Source: Apoda limacodes
Taxonomy: Eukaryota; Arthropoda; Insecta; Lepidoptera; Limacodidae
Length of the DNA: 64,000 bases
Reading direction: 5' to 3'
NCBI GenBank assembly: GCA_946406115.1
Contig: OX291546.1
Location: 16,113,019-16,177,018, forward strand
Shown here: positions 13,401-25,400 of the stretch, piece by piece
Position numbering within the stretch: position 1 is the stretch's first letter
How the letters are laid out: the number at the start of each line of letters is the position of its first letter
The notes under the pieces: model-generated
Told to the model about the DNA's origin: nothing
Seen by the model: the letters and a program-made list of their open reading frames with translations, nothing else
The model's database searches: none
Position numbers and translations under genes: made by a program

Positions 13401-16400
13401 ATAAAATGTGATTAAAATCAAAAGCATTAAGGAGTATTGATGTCAACTTCGAAGCAAATAACCGCCAAATAACTTTCTACCCCTTTTTAACCTCGCTAGG
13501 GGATGAATTTCAATAAAATACGAAACACGCCTTCGATCAATTCTGTTAAAAAAGGTTTATGCAAAATTTGAATAGATTGGACCAAGGAATCACGTTGTCC
13601 CATACAAACTTTTCCCCCCTTTTTCACCCCCTTAGGAGTTGAATTCCAGAAAATCCTTCCTTATCGGATGCCTACGTCATACAAAGAACACACCTTCCAA
13701 GTTTCAGGTCTCTACGATCAGAGGTGTAGGCTGTGCGTTGATCCATCAGTCATTCAGGACAAAGCCTTTTAATAATATTGGTCCTTACATATGAAACTGA
13801 TGTTTTATATGGAATTTGTTTTACATTTTTTTATTTAATCAATCAAAGAAGATAACGTTGTGATCAACGCTTTTTTGGCATTTTATAGGGAGTTCATTGA
13901 TTCCTTTGCTGAAAAAATTGCGGGAGCGAGAATCAATAAAATCTTTGAAGGTGTTTTGGACTGCCTCATCTGAATTGAATTTTTTTCCAATTAAGAAATT
14001 ATCCAAATTCCACAAAAAATTGTAATCGGTTGGAGCCAGGTTCGGGGATTATGGTGGGTGACGGAGAGATTACAATCCTGTTGTGCAGTGCGTGATCTAG
14101 CGTTGTCCTGAAGCAGTAGTTGGTTAGAGCGGTTGACCAGTCTCGGCTGTTAAACGGCTAGTTTTTCCATCATAGTTTCCAATTGTCGGCAATACAGATC
14201 TGCCGTAATCGTCTGACCAGATCTTAGGAAGTTGTAGTGGATGACACTAACGCTGGGCCACTAGATACTAACCAGTATCTTTTTAAGACAACTTTCGCTT
14301 GGGGCAGGATTTAGCCAGATTTAACCACTGCGATGAGCGTTTCCGATTATCGTATAGGATCCATTTTTCATCACAGGTACATACGATTAAAAAATCTCTC
14401 GTCATTGTGACGGTTGAGTAACGTGACGCAGCAGTCGACGCGTGTTAGTTGGTTTACTTTACTTAGTTCATGCGGACCCCATTCTTCAAGCTTTTCACTT
14501 TTCCAATTTGTTTCAAATGATTCAAAATGGTTTTATCACTCACACCGAAGCCTGCAGCTAACTCTGACGTGGTTTGAGATGGATCCGATTCCACGATCAC
14601 TTTCAATTCCTCATTGACAACGACGGTCTCCGGCCGTCCACGAGGTTTTTCTGGAGGTCAAAATTTCCAGAACGAAAGCGTTGGAACGTTGATTTTTACA
14701 GTGGCTTCTCCGTACACACCATTAATACTTCGAGCTGTTTCTGCAGCGCTAGTGCCACGATGGAATTCATGTTCGAAAATAATGCGTATTTTATGTTTTC
14801 CATATGGAGCACAGGATGATGTCAAAGCAAAATTGTATGACGCGAAAACAAATGAATTATTACATTAAAAACATAAATATACGAGCTTAAAATTGAAATA
14901 AATTTAAATTTGGATTTCTTTACCAAACGCCGGCTTTTTGAGATCAAAGTGCCCAGTTCTATAAAACATCAATTTCATATGTTTTTTTTTACCTAATGTA
15001 ATATATATACATAGATATCTATATGCATTGTATATATGGATTAGGTACTACGTATTAGACAATGAGTGAGTGTTAACACTAGCAGTTTTGTCAAGTTCAA
15101 CTTTAACTTTAACTTTTAATCTATTCACGCTTATAAGTGTGGAATTGCAGAGCACGTTGCACACGAATTGAGTAATTTATTGAGCACTAGCTTTTGTGCT
15201 TTTTTTTGCTCTCCCCGCCCTAAATTTGGCAATCGGTGTAGGATTCTTACGTCAGCTTTTTAATTATACTGATGAAGTCTGCTATAGCAAGCTATAGCTA
15301 TATTTCGTTAAATCTCGGTTATAGTTTCTAAAATTTTTCGGGATAAAAACTAACCTATGTCCTTTCCCGAGAATTATCACCATACCTTATTTCATTAAAT
15401 CGGTTCAGTAGTTTAGCAATGAGAGGTAACAGACAGGTAACCCTAATGTAATATATATACATAGATATCTATATGCATTGTATATATGGATTAGGTACTA
15501 CGTATTAGACAATGAGTGAGTGTTAACACTAGCAGTTTTGTCAAGTTCAACTTTAACTTTAACTTTTAATCTATTCACGCTTATAAGTGTGGAATTGCAG
15601 AGCACGTTGCACACGAATTGAGTAATTTATTGAGCACTAGCTTTTGTGCTTTTTTTTGCTCTCCCCGCCCTTAATTTGGCAATCGGTGTAGGATTCTTAC
15701 GTCAGCTTTTTAATTATACTGATGAAGTCTGCTATAGCAAGCTATAGCTATATTTCGTTAAATCTCGGTTATAGTTTCTAAAATTTTTCGGGATAAAAAC
15801 TAACCTATGTCCTTTCCCGAGAATTATCACCATACCTTATTTCATTAAATCGGTTCAGTAGTTTAGCAATGAGAGGTAACAGACAGACAGTCAGACAGAC
15901 AAAGTTACTTTCGCATTTATAATGTTAGTATGCAAATATGTTTTTTTAGAAGCTATTCTCACCAATAAAGCTGCGTTCCATCTCACTACTTCGTAGCAGA
16001 ATTGTTAGCGGTCTTGTTTCATTAGCTTTTGGTAGCAAAGCATTGCAAAGTCTAATATTGACTTTTAGCGTTCCCTTTAAGCGGTTGTGCAACGAAATAT
16101 CACTACCTAAATAGTAAATGTAAATGCTTAAACGGAACGGTGATGCTAAGGTGAGGTTACCTATATTCTCATTTGTTAACCAGTATTATATCTCTTTGTT
16201 GCTAACAAGGAAAACCGAAACAATAAACACGACACGATCACAATACCTACCTCGAAATTCTAAGGACCATATAAGAATTGGAATGCTGTATTATGTAGCA
16301 CACAAATTCAGCTATATGGCTTAATTTCTTTCCTTTTTTGTGGCTGCTGAATCCAACCACATATTGCGCATTCATTTTGGATCAACAGAACGATCGGTGG

Positions 16401-19400
16401 CACGAATAATGTAAAACATTATATTATAATATGAAGTAAACGTGGCTATTATGTGTCAAGTAAAAAGGCTTGCTTGGACTTTTTGTATATCTTCTATTAT
16501 AGTTTTGGTAAAGCTAACGATAGATCTATGATTTGACCTAAGGGTATTTGATGTCATGAATGATGTACCAATTAAGGTCTGACCGCATTAGAGCAGCGCT
16601 GCGCGACGCTTCACACCTATCGCACTACATGTTTTTGTAGGGTGGTTTTTATTTCTTTATTCAATTAATTATGTTTTGATCATTCGTCTGTGAGCCGCAC
16701 AGGGATATTGGTAACAGTGATAAGAATTTAATTATCACATAATAATATACTTTATTGCGCATAAACAAAGAACAAAGAACGCAAAAAAGATAACTAATTG
16801 GCGGTCTCATCGCTAAAAAACGATCTCTTCCAGACAACGTTTGGTTCGAGTACACTTTTTAGAAAATTTGAGTAGAATGTGCTAACTGAATAAATATTAG
16901 TTACGGATCAAAACCTAACAATATGAAGTATAATAATATATACAAATGTATAGCTAAATAAATGAATATTAAATAATATTAATACACAAATTACAAACAT
17001 ATAAATAAAATAAAAGATAAACTAATACTAATACACAAACTACATACATTTTAAACAATATAGATGAATAATCAGTGTAATTATGAGACAGCTTAACTCC
17101 TTAAGTAATGTGTAATTACCAGGTTTTTAAATATACTAAAAGTTTTTGCTTGTTTGACGTCGAAAGGTGAAGCGTTCCATAGTCTTATGGCAGTGACTGT
17201 GAACGAGTCATTATATTTTTAAGAATAGTGGGCTGAAGTTTTTAGCATCAAGTTTGTTGTAGCCCGAAGAACAGCAGACCCTATAAAACTGAAACGTTCT
17301 TTCAAGTATAACGGGGCAGACAGATTGAACAGTACGTTGTAGAGAAGCAATAGAATATGAGTATTCCGGCGAAGGCGAATTGGAAACCACTTGAGTTTTC
17401 ATATTTACGTAGACCAAATATGTATCAAATACATAAGTTCTGGAGACGCTCAAGCTTATTTAATTGCTCCTCAGTATGGTCAAGATAGCTAGCATCTGCA
17501 TAATCGAGAACAGGAGGCAAAAAGGAATATAGCCAGTGCAATTTTAGTGGTAATCGGTAGGAAGTTACGCAATCGGCTAATAGATTTAGCTGATGCCAAT
17601 ATTTTTCTGCTAACTTTGATTAATTGTGGTTGCCATAAAAGTATCTGGTCTATAAAAATACCTAAGTTCTTAACAGTCTCGCTATATGGAATGACTGTTA
17701 CGTTTATACTCACTTTAGGGAGATCCTGTACACTAATCTTAGGTATCATTCTTAAACCACCCACAATGCTAAGTTGAGTTTTATTTGGATAAACATTAAG
17801 ACCGAACGAGGTACTCCACTCTGTATTACGAGCAAGATCGCCATTTATTATAGCAACTGCACTTTTTAGTTCATTAACCGGAGCCTGAGTATATATTAGA
17901 AGATCGTCTGCATATAAATGGTAGAGAGAAGATAAATTAGATGTTATGTTACTAATGAAAATAGCAAAGAGAAGTGGAGATAACACGCCACATGTACGGA
18001 AAAATAACAAATTATGAAACAAAAAAAAAACCAAGATCAAATGAATAACGCTTCATTCATCTCCATTTCTGTACCGCATAGAGCGGAACGTGTCATTTCA
18101 ACAATCGTCGTCTCGCGTCGCCGCACCTTTAAATATTCTTTTGGAGACAACTTTGACGCAACGCGCAGTGCAACGAGTTTTAGTGCGGTATGTATTATAC
18201 CAATATTATTATAATAATATTATATTGACGCGACTTGCGCAGCACTGCTTTAGTGCGGTTTGACCTTCAAAAATCAATAATGTATCTAATAGAAAGTATT
18301 TTTTCAGCTTTTACATGCATAATACGCTATTATCTAATTTTAAGACGCTCAAAAATATATCAAATTAAATTTCGTCCGTGTTCTTTGAAAATGGAACATA
18401 CTTTTTAAACCCGAACATTGATAACTAACTCATCAAGTTTTAATTAAATTTCAGACTAGCACAATAAAAAGAATGCGCCATTAAAATAATTAAAAAAAGT
18501 AAAAGAAGAAATCGTGATTTAAACGCGGCGAATTAGCGGCAAAACATTTTGTATATTACTGCCAATACAGTTGTCAATAAAATTAGTATTTTTACACGCA
18601 TGTTTGAGAAAAGCACTATAGAAGCCTTGGCCACAACTGAACAATCAATAGTCATAAAATTCTTGTCAGACTGGCAAATGAATCGTCGTTTTATTGTGTC
18701 GATTGAAGTTTTATAGTACATTACTGCCACGGCCTGCAAACGCAGCATAACCGGACTCTGTGATGCATGCCTCGGCTATGCCTCAGCCCGCATACTTACG
18801 ATCGCCTGGTAATAAATACACAATACAACAACAATAAAACGACGATTCATTTGCCAGTCTGACAAGAATTTTATGATTATTGATTAGTCAGTTTGCAAAG
18901 ACGAGAATACTTTTTCTGGTTGCTAATGATCACTAGATGGAATCCATATTAAAACGTTGCTAACCAAATAAAGTACGTTTTCGTTTACGAAAACTTTTTG
19001 TAGGAAAAAGAATATTTGACAAAAAGTAGTATCATAATTTATTGCAGTCAAGCTGACCCGGCGAACGTTGGTTTTTTTTTAAAATCACATATTCTTAAAG
19101 GGTTGTACAAATTCAGAAACCTTCCCCTGCGAGTGCACAACAATTTACAAAAATTTCACTACAATCAGTTTACCCTTAGTGCGCGAATCCGACGCGCACT
19201 TGAACCTTTCTCATAAAAACAATAACAGACACAAAAAAAATAATTATCTAATTTGGTGTTGTCGTTCCGAAATTCTGGCGTGACCAAGGAATAAGGATAT
19301 ATATATATCTATATATATAGAAGATACATAAAAAGTTTTAAACTGATTTTCTAGTTAAAATAATTTTAAAAGCTTTGTTGTCATCATGTTTTCTTATGTT

Positions 19401-22400
19401 TGTATCATATAATCAAAACACACGGTTGAAATATATCTAATAAAAAACTTGCATGATCTTTTATTTGACACCCCACTAAAAAAAAATGCTTCATCACTCA
19501 ATCAATCATGAGAATAATATATTAAAATGCATCTTTAGCGGATCATATCGTACCGCTTCAAGCAAGGCTGATGTCACGCGTCCTACATCGCGCTACAGAA
19601 GATTCTTCGGCAGTTCAACATATATAGAAACCGAAGCGCAAATTAAGTGGTAATGCGGACCTACACAGGGACTTCGAGTACCCCACGATTCCCCAATATC
19701 TTAAAAACCAGGCAGTCCGCTTTTTCGAGCGTACTCAGAATCACCCGAATCGATTGATTGTGCAATCCACGACCTATCATTCCCCCGACCGACCTTTGTC
19801 GACGATTGTTAGACGGCCTCGGCCCCTGACGACGATCTTGCTATCCGGATAGCCTCCTGTTCTCGATTATGCAGATGCTAGCTATCTTGACCATACTGAG
19901 GAGCAATTAAATAAGCTTGAGCGTCTCCAGAACTTATGTATTTGATACATATTTGGTCTACGTAAATATGAAAACTCAAGTGGCTTCCAATTCGCCTTCG
20001 CCGGAATACTCATATTCTATTGCTTCTCTACAACGTACTGTTCAATCTGTCTGCCCCGTTATACTTGAAAGAACGTTTCAGTTTTATAGGGTCTGCTGTT
20101 CTTCGGGCTACAACAAACTAGATGCTAAAAACTTCAGCCCACTATTCTTAAAAATATAATCATGAGAATAATATATTAAAATGCATCTTTAGCGGATCAT
20201 ATCGTACCGCTTCAAGCAAGGCTAATGTCACGCTTCCTACATCGCGCTATAGAAGATTCTTCGGCAGTTTAACATATATAGAAACCGAAGCGCAAATTAA
20301 GTGGTAATGCGAACCTACACAGGGACTTCGAGCACCCCACGATTCCCCAATATCTTAAAAACCAGGCAGTCCGCTTTTTCGAGCGTACTCAGAATCACCC
20401 GAATCGATTGATTGTGCAATCCACGACCTATCATTCCCCCGACCGACCTTTGTCGACGATTGTTAGGCGGCCTCGGCCCCTGACGACGATCTTGCTATCC
20501 GGATAGCGCGACTAATAGCTCCTTCAGAGTTTCGCCCCAAAAGCCCCGTGGAGCTCTAATGGCTGCATCAGCCAACTGCATAGTCCGTTCAGAAAAAAAA
20601 GGAAAGTTAAGTGGACCACGGCGGTCCCCAGGCATAACACCACACCTGGAAAAAGAGACTCTTTGCCGCCGCTCAACACATTAATTAAAAATAGTACATT
20701 TTGTATTAAGAGTGGTAAGCAGAAAATTACTATCGAGATGCTATTTAAAAGCCTAAAGCTGAGTTTCTAAATTCCGTACCGTCCGTGTTACACACAATGT
20801 TTTCATCACATTTGCGATTAAATATTAAGGTGAATAAATAAACAAACTCACCAAAAAAAAAATTAAAATGGCGGGAATGGAAGTAGAGAAAATAACGCCA
20901 CCACCAGGTGGCGCTAGTTATCTAAAATATTTATGAATTAAAAGTGTTTGATGCAGTTAAGCCTCGTAATTGCTCGCCTGTAGTGTGTGCGTAGTTCTTA
21001 TTTTGAACAGAGCTTTAATACAAATCTACTTAATAGAAATGGCGCGTCATTATCACCCGTGGGTTATAAGAACGCCCGCTTTGCCTTGAGGAAAGTAACA
21101 GGGAAAAAGCCTGTGGAAGTGTTTAAGGTTAGCCCTCGGTTTTCCTGCTCGTAATGACACTGTTTACGAGTAAGTGTGATGAAAATGCTTATTTTTTGTA
21201 TACCACTAAGGTGGCATATAAGCTAACGGTCCACCTGATGGTAAGCGGTCACCGTAGCCAATGGACGCTTGCAGCACCAGTGGAATAAATCGCGCGTTGC
21301 TACCCTTCAAAAATTAATAACTTTGTCTTTAAGAACCTCATACTGTAGCCCTTAGAGAGCACCTGGCAGGGAACTCATTCCACAACCCGAGCGTACGCGG
21401 GAGGAAGTTTCTCTGAAACCGCACTGTACGCGACCATTTCATTTCTAAAGTATGACAATGAATTCTCTGCCGATGGCGAGTGGTGTGATGGTAGAAAGTA
21501 AAAGTGGGCATCTTTTCGAATAATTCGTCAGAACACATCACATTGTACAACACACAGGGAGGCAAAGTCTCTCCTCAGATTTAAGGGCTGTTTGGCTATT
21601 TATAAACAGCTTTTTGTAAAATTTCATCAGAATAAATGGAAAGATGGCGATAAACAGACGGAAATGACAAAATTGTATGATTTTCGTTTTGTAATTGACT
21701 TACAGAACCCTGAAAATGAGTTAAAAACGCAAGTTTATAATCAACTATGTAATTTTATTACTTTGATTATTTAACTTGTATTAAATTATATTATCATGCA
21801 CTTTATTCAAGTACTCAGGTTAAATAAAAAAAATTACAAATAAAACTGCTTGCAAAGTTTAAATTGACGTAATGCCTTACCATATTATATATATTTTTTT
21901 TATAATGAGAAAAACAAACGTAAACCATAATTTACTTACCTTTCTGTAAAGTAAAGAGCTTGTAGCAATCCTGAGTTTCATCCCAAATTGTTGACAAAGC
22001 AAATTTCCATGGCTATTGCAGAACACGGCAATCCAGCATGCTACCAACATAGCGACTGCGTAGCAGGAAGCAGTCCCTCGGCTTACGTTAGAATCTTTTG
22101 ACCAGTGCTTAAGTAGTTTAGCGAATAAAATTGGAGATATTGTTCTAAGGAAAAAAGGATTATAGCTACATTTCATGTAGGCAAATTGTACATTGTCGAC
22201 ATTGAATTTTATTTTAATGTAATAAGTGTGCTAGAGGAAGTTGTCTGCAAATTCTTTATGTTGCAAATCCCACTCACATAGTACGAATAGAAGTCGATTG
22301 TCAACTCTACATTTTGCAATTTATAAATATTTTCTGGTCAGAGCTACGTGTGACTCCGGCTTTATTATAGGCATGGACGCTTCAAATTAAAGGCACGTGC

Positions 22401-25400
22401 GACATGATTCAAACTTCTAAAGATTTACAGAAGCTTGACATTTTTCGTATCGTTAGGATAATGGGATCCTATTTACTATTCTAGGAAAATAAGTTTCAAT
22501 AATAATAAATTACAATATATCCATACCGACATATAACAGACGAGAACTGCAATATACCACCAGGTATGTAAGACCATCCAAACGCCTTGACTAATACTCT
22601 GAAGAATGATGGCTTTCGACCTAGAGCTTTGGCATTGATTGCTTCTTCTATCCATGTTCTGAAAATAAAAGTTTATCCGGTCAGCTTTAAGAATCGAATG
22701 AAGACAATTAATCATTTTATTCCATTCCTATAGCTGAAGCTGATGGGACGAATCGATTAAAATCATTAGTTACCTAAGTTTAATTTGTTAGTTTGTTTTA
22801 GCAAAATAATACCTGGGTGAGGTGAAATATTTTCGTCCTGGCCTAGAGAGGGCACCAGGCGATCTAATTTTCGTATTTTATTCTATAGTACTATGTCTCA
22901 TGAGCTTGTATATAAATATTTAGGTTGATTGCTCTGTTAGGATACATTCGAGAGCCAACTTAACAAAACGACGTAAATGAAGAAACGACCTTACTTCATG
23001 AAGAAAGAAAACTTGGTTCACCATGACTACGCCCCATTTAAATACCCATCCTACCACCTATTGATCGTTGCAATGGCTAATTGAAGTTGAAATTGCTCCC
23101 TGAACCTGTATATTTAGCCCCCTAGCCCCCCAGCGACTAGGTACTACTATCAGTTTCGTAAACATAGTATTTTTTGAGGAACTTGATGGATCGGACAATA
23201 AAAATGGTATTACTGTGTTAGAAACCGTTATGAGAATATGTATATTAGTGTTAATGGAGATTTCGTGAATGTGAAAAAAAAAAACCTTTATAATGTCGAA
23301 TTTTATCCCTCCCACGCCATTGTATAATAAATTCTTCGAGAAAACTGATTGTGAGTGCTCTAGTCTGCCTATCCACGGGGAGTGGGTTTAATCTCCGCAC
23401 AGAACAAAACAAAATGTGTGATAAACGTTTGTGTTTGTCTTGAGTCTAAGTTTTACCTATTTATTTATAATATGTATGTATTTGCAAGAAATATATAAGT
23501 TTTTGTATCAGTTCTCTGGTCCATAGCATATAGAGCTTTTAATTGGGGACCCAGATGGTGTGATGTAGGTAGCCAGAAATGGTGACCGCTTACCATCAGG
23601 TGGACCGTATGCTTGTTTGCCTCCTTAGTGGTATAAAAAATATTAAATTACTAATTTATTCATTAGTGATTAATAATGCCGCATGATTTTTTAGAGAATA
23701 TTTTTTATTTAAAGTTAGGTTATTTTTATTGTATTTATAACTAAATAATATGTGAATAAATTTATTCATGATTTATTTTTATAATTAGAATTTTTAATGG
23801 ATTCTGTGTAGAATCTAGCATCAAATACATAATAAATGTTATTACAGTGCATTCCCTAACAAATAATAAAAAAACAAATGGTAATTTTTTTTCCTCCATA
23901 CAAGAAATATGTTTTTGTTGTTTTTTCTCTATCGTAAAAACGGTAATACATACATACTTACTAGCTTCAAACCTAAAACATAGTTTAAGATCTACTCGTA
24001 CAGAAGAACAATAAATAAAAAATCAGTCAAGTGCAAGTCGGCCTCGTGCGTTCTGTGTTGGCAAGGAACCCTCGGTAAGCGAGTCTGCTTGCACTTGGTC
24101 GTTTTTTTTGATTGATCTTTGACTGTCAAGGTAACATCCTGATAAACACACATAATATCTAGGTCACGCCAAATTTGTTTATTGACTTTCATATAATAAT
24201 ACTTTCAAAAACAAACGTGACTAAATTTTCCAAGAAAATTAATAGGTATTATAAAATTTGGTTAATATTTTTTTAACATGTTTTAAAATAGAAATGGATA
24301 CAACTAAACGGGTTTTAGCATGGTACAATGTAGAGTTATTACCGGTAGCGGTCCAGGGGTTTCGATTTCACCTTGTGTTATCAGTGGCCGAAGTTCAAAC
24401 CCGGCGTGCACCAATGAGTCTTTTTCTTAATAACTCAAGTACATTGATTATTTACACCACTGGCTCAGGGATGTTACACGTCTTCTGTAAAATTATTGTG
24501 CAGGCGGGCTAGATTTATTGTATTTACAGTTAAATTAAAAAAATAAAATTATAAATGATAAATATCGTTTCCAACAAACAAATACGTCACTCTTTCTCTT
24601 AAAAATATAATAGATTCTGCTGTAACGGTAATATAAGATGGTAGATGACACATTTTTTTCGTTAGAACGGATATTCAAAGTTAATCAACGTCGGGATTGG
24701 TCAGTGATTGGATGGTGACCGTTTAGCGGCACACTTTTTTTTTGTTTGTGTTCGTAAATAACGTAAAACCGTGATACAGAACCCAAGGTAAGCTAGTCCG
24801 ACTTGCACTTGACCGATGTTAATAATAAGCATAAAGATTTACGTAATTTACGAACACAAACAAAAACAAAAAGCGTGCCGCTAAGCAGTCACCCATCCAA
24901 GTACTGACTAAGCCCGGCGTTGCTTAACTTCGAAACAAATGTGTTTACTGTTTCTGTTAATGGTAATCTAGATGGCGCTGTACCAGTATCTAAAAATAAT
25001 AATGACTTGGGCCCGTATTACACTTGGTTGGTTTTTATTGTTTTTTGTAATGCTTTAGAGTTCACACTATTTTCACTTCAAGTTTGAAGTTTGTATTATT
25101 ATTTTTACGATAGAACAAAAACAACGAAAATATATTTCTTGTATGAGGACTCGTTCCTCTTAATACTATTGCTAGATGGAGTTGTACTGGTAATTTTCAA
25201 TGGTAATAGCTTCGGCCCGCCTCACACTTGGCCGGTTTTTATTATTTGTTTATATACTATAGAGTTTACACAATATTTCACTGCAAGTTTGAAGTTTGTA
25301 TAAATTATTGTTTTTACGGATCATTCTCACTAGATCCATTGTCCAGATCCATAATGGATCTAGTGAGATATTATTTTCTCAATAGATCCATTTTTAAAAG

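Larger units (their letters stand above)
8570..21939. other. Gene B intron 3 (13.4 kb), repeat-rich
   Basis: The intron joins exons 3 and 4, which are contiguous in protein sequence (SSLLYRK / IMRMDNG). No host exon was found inside. From left to right it holds unassigned repeats to 11430, the (CAAA)n tract, a mariner, a 450-base tandem duplication, LINE remnants, a foldback, an A-B-A' LINE mosaic and a LINE 3' end. Parts not listed separately (8570-9500, 9700-10050, 10100-10700, 15940-16410, 20700-21190 and 21600-21939) are AT-rich with scattered short repeat fragments and no gene I recognise. Confidence 0.7.

Noticed and set aside
17211..17453. 80-codon frame repeated at 19917-20159, looking like a conserved small protein
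   Set aside because: It is an out-of-frame reading of a LINE C-terminus. The repeat reflects the copied DNA segment B, not protein conservation.
24870..24935. Possible 5S rRNA gene
   Set aside because: Only the 3' half is present, the 5' half is replaced by unrelated sequence, and a diverged inverted partner shares the same non-5S extension, which fits a SINE.
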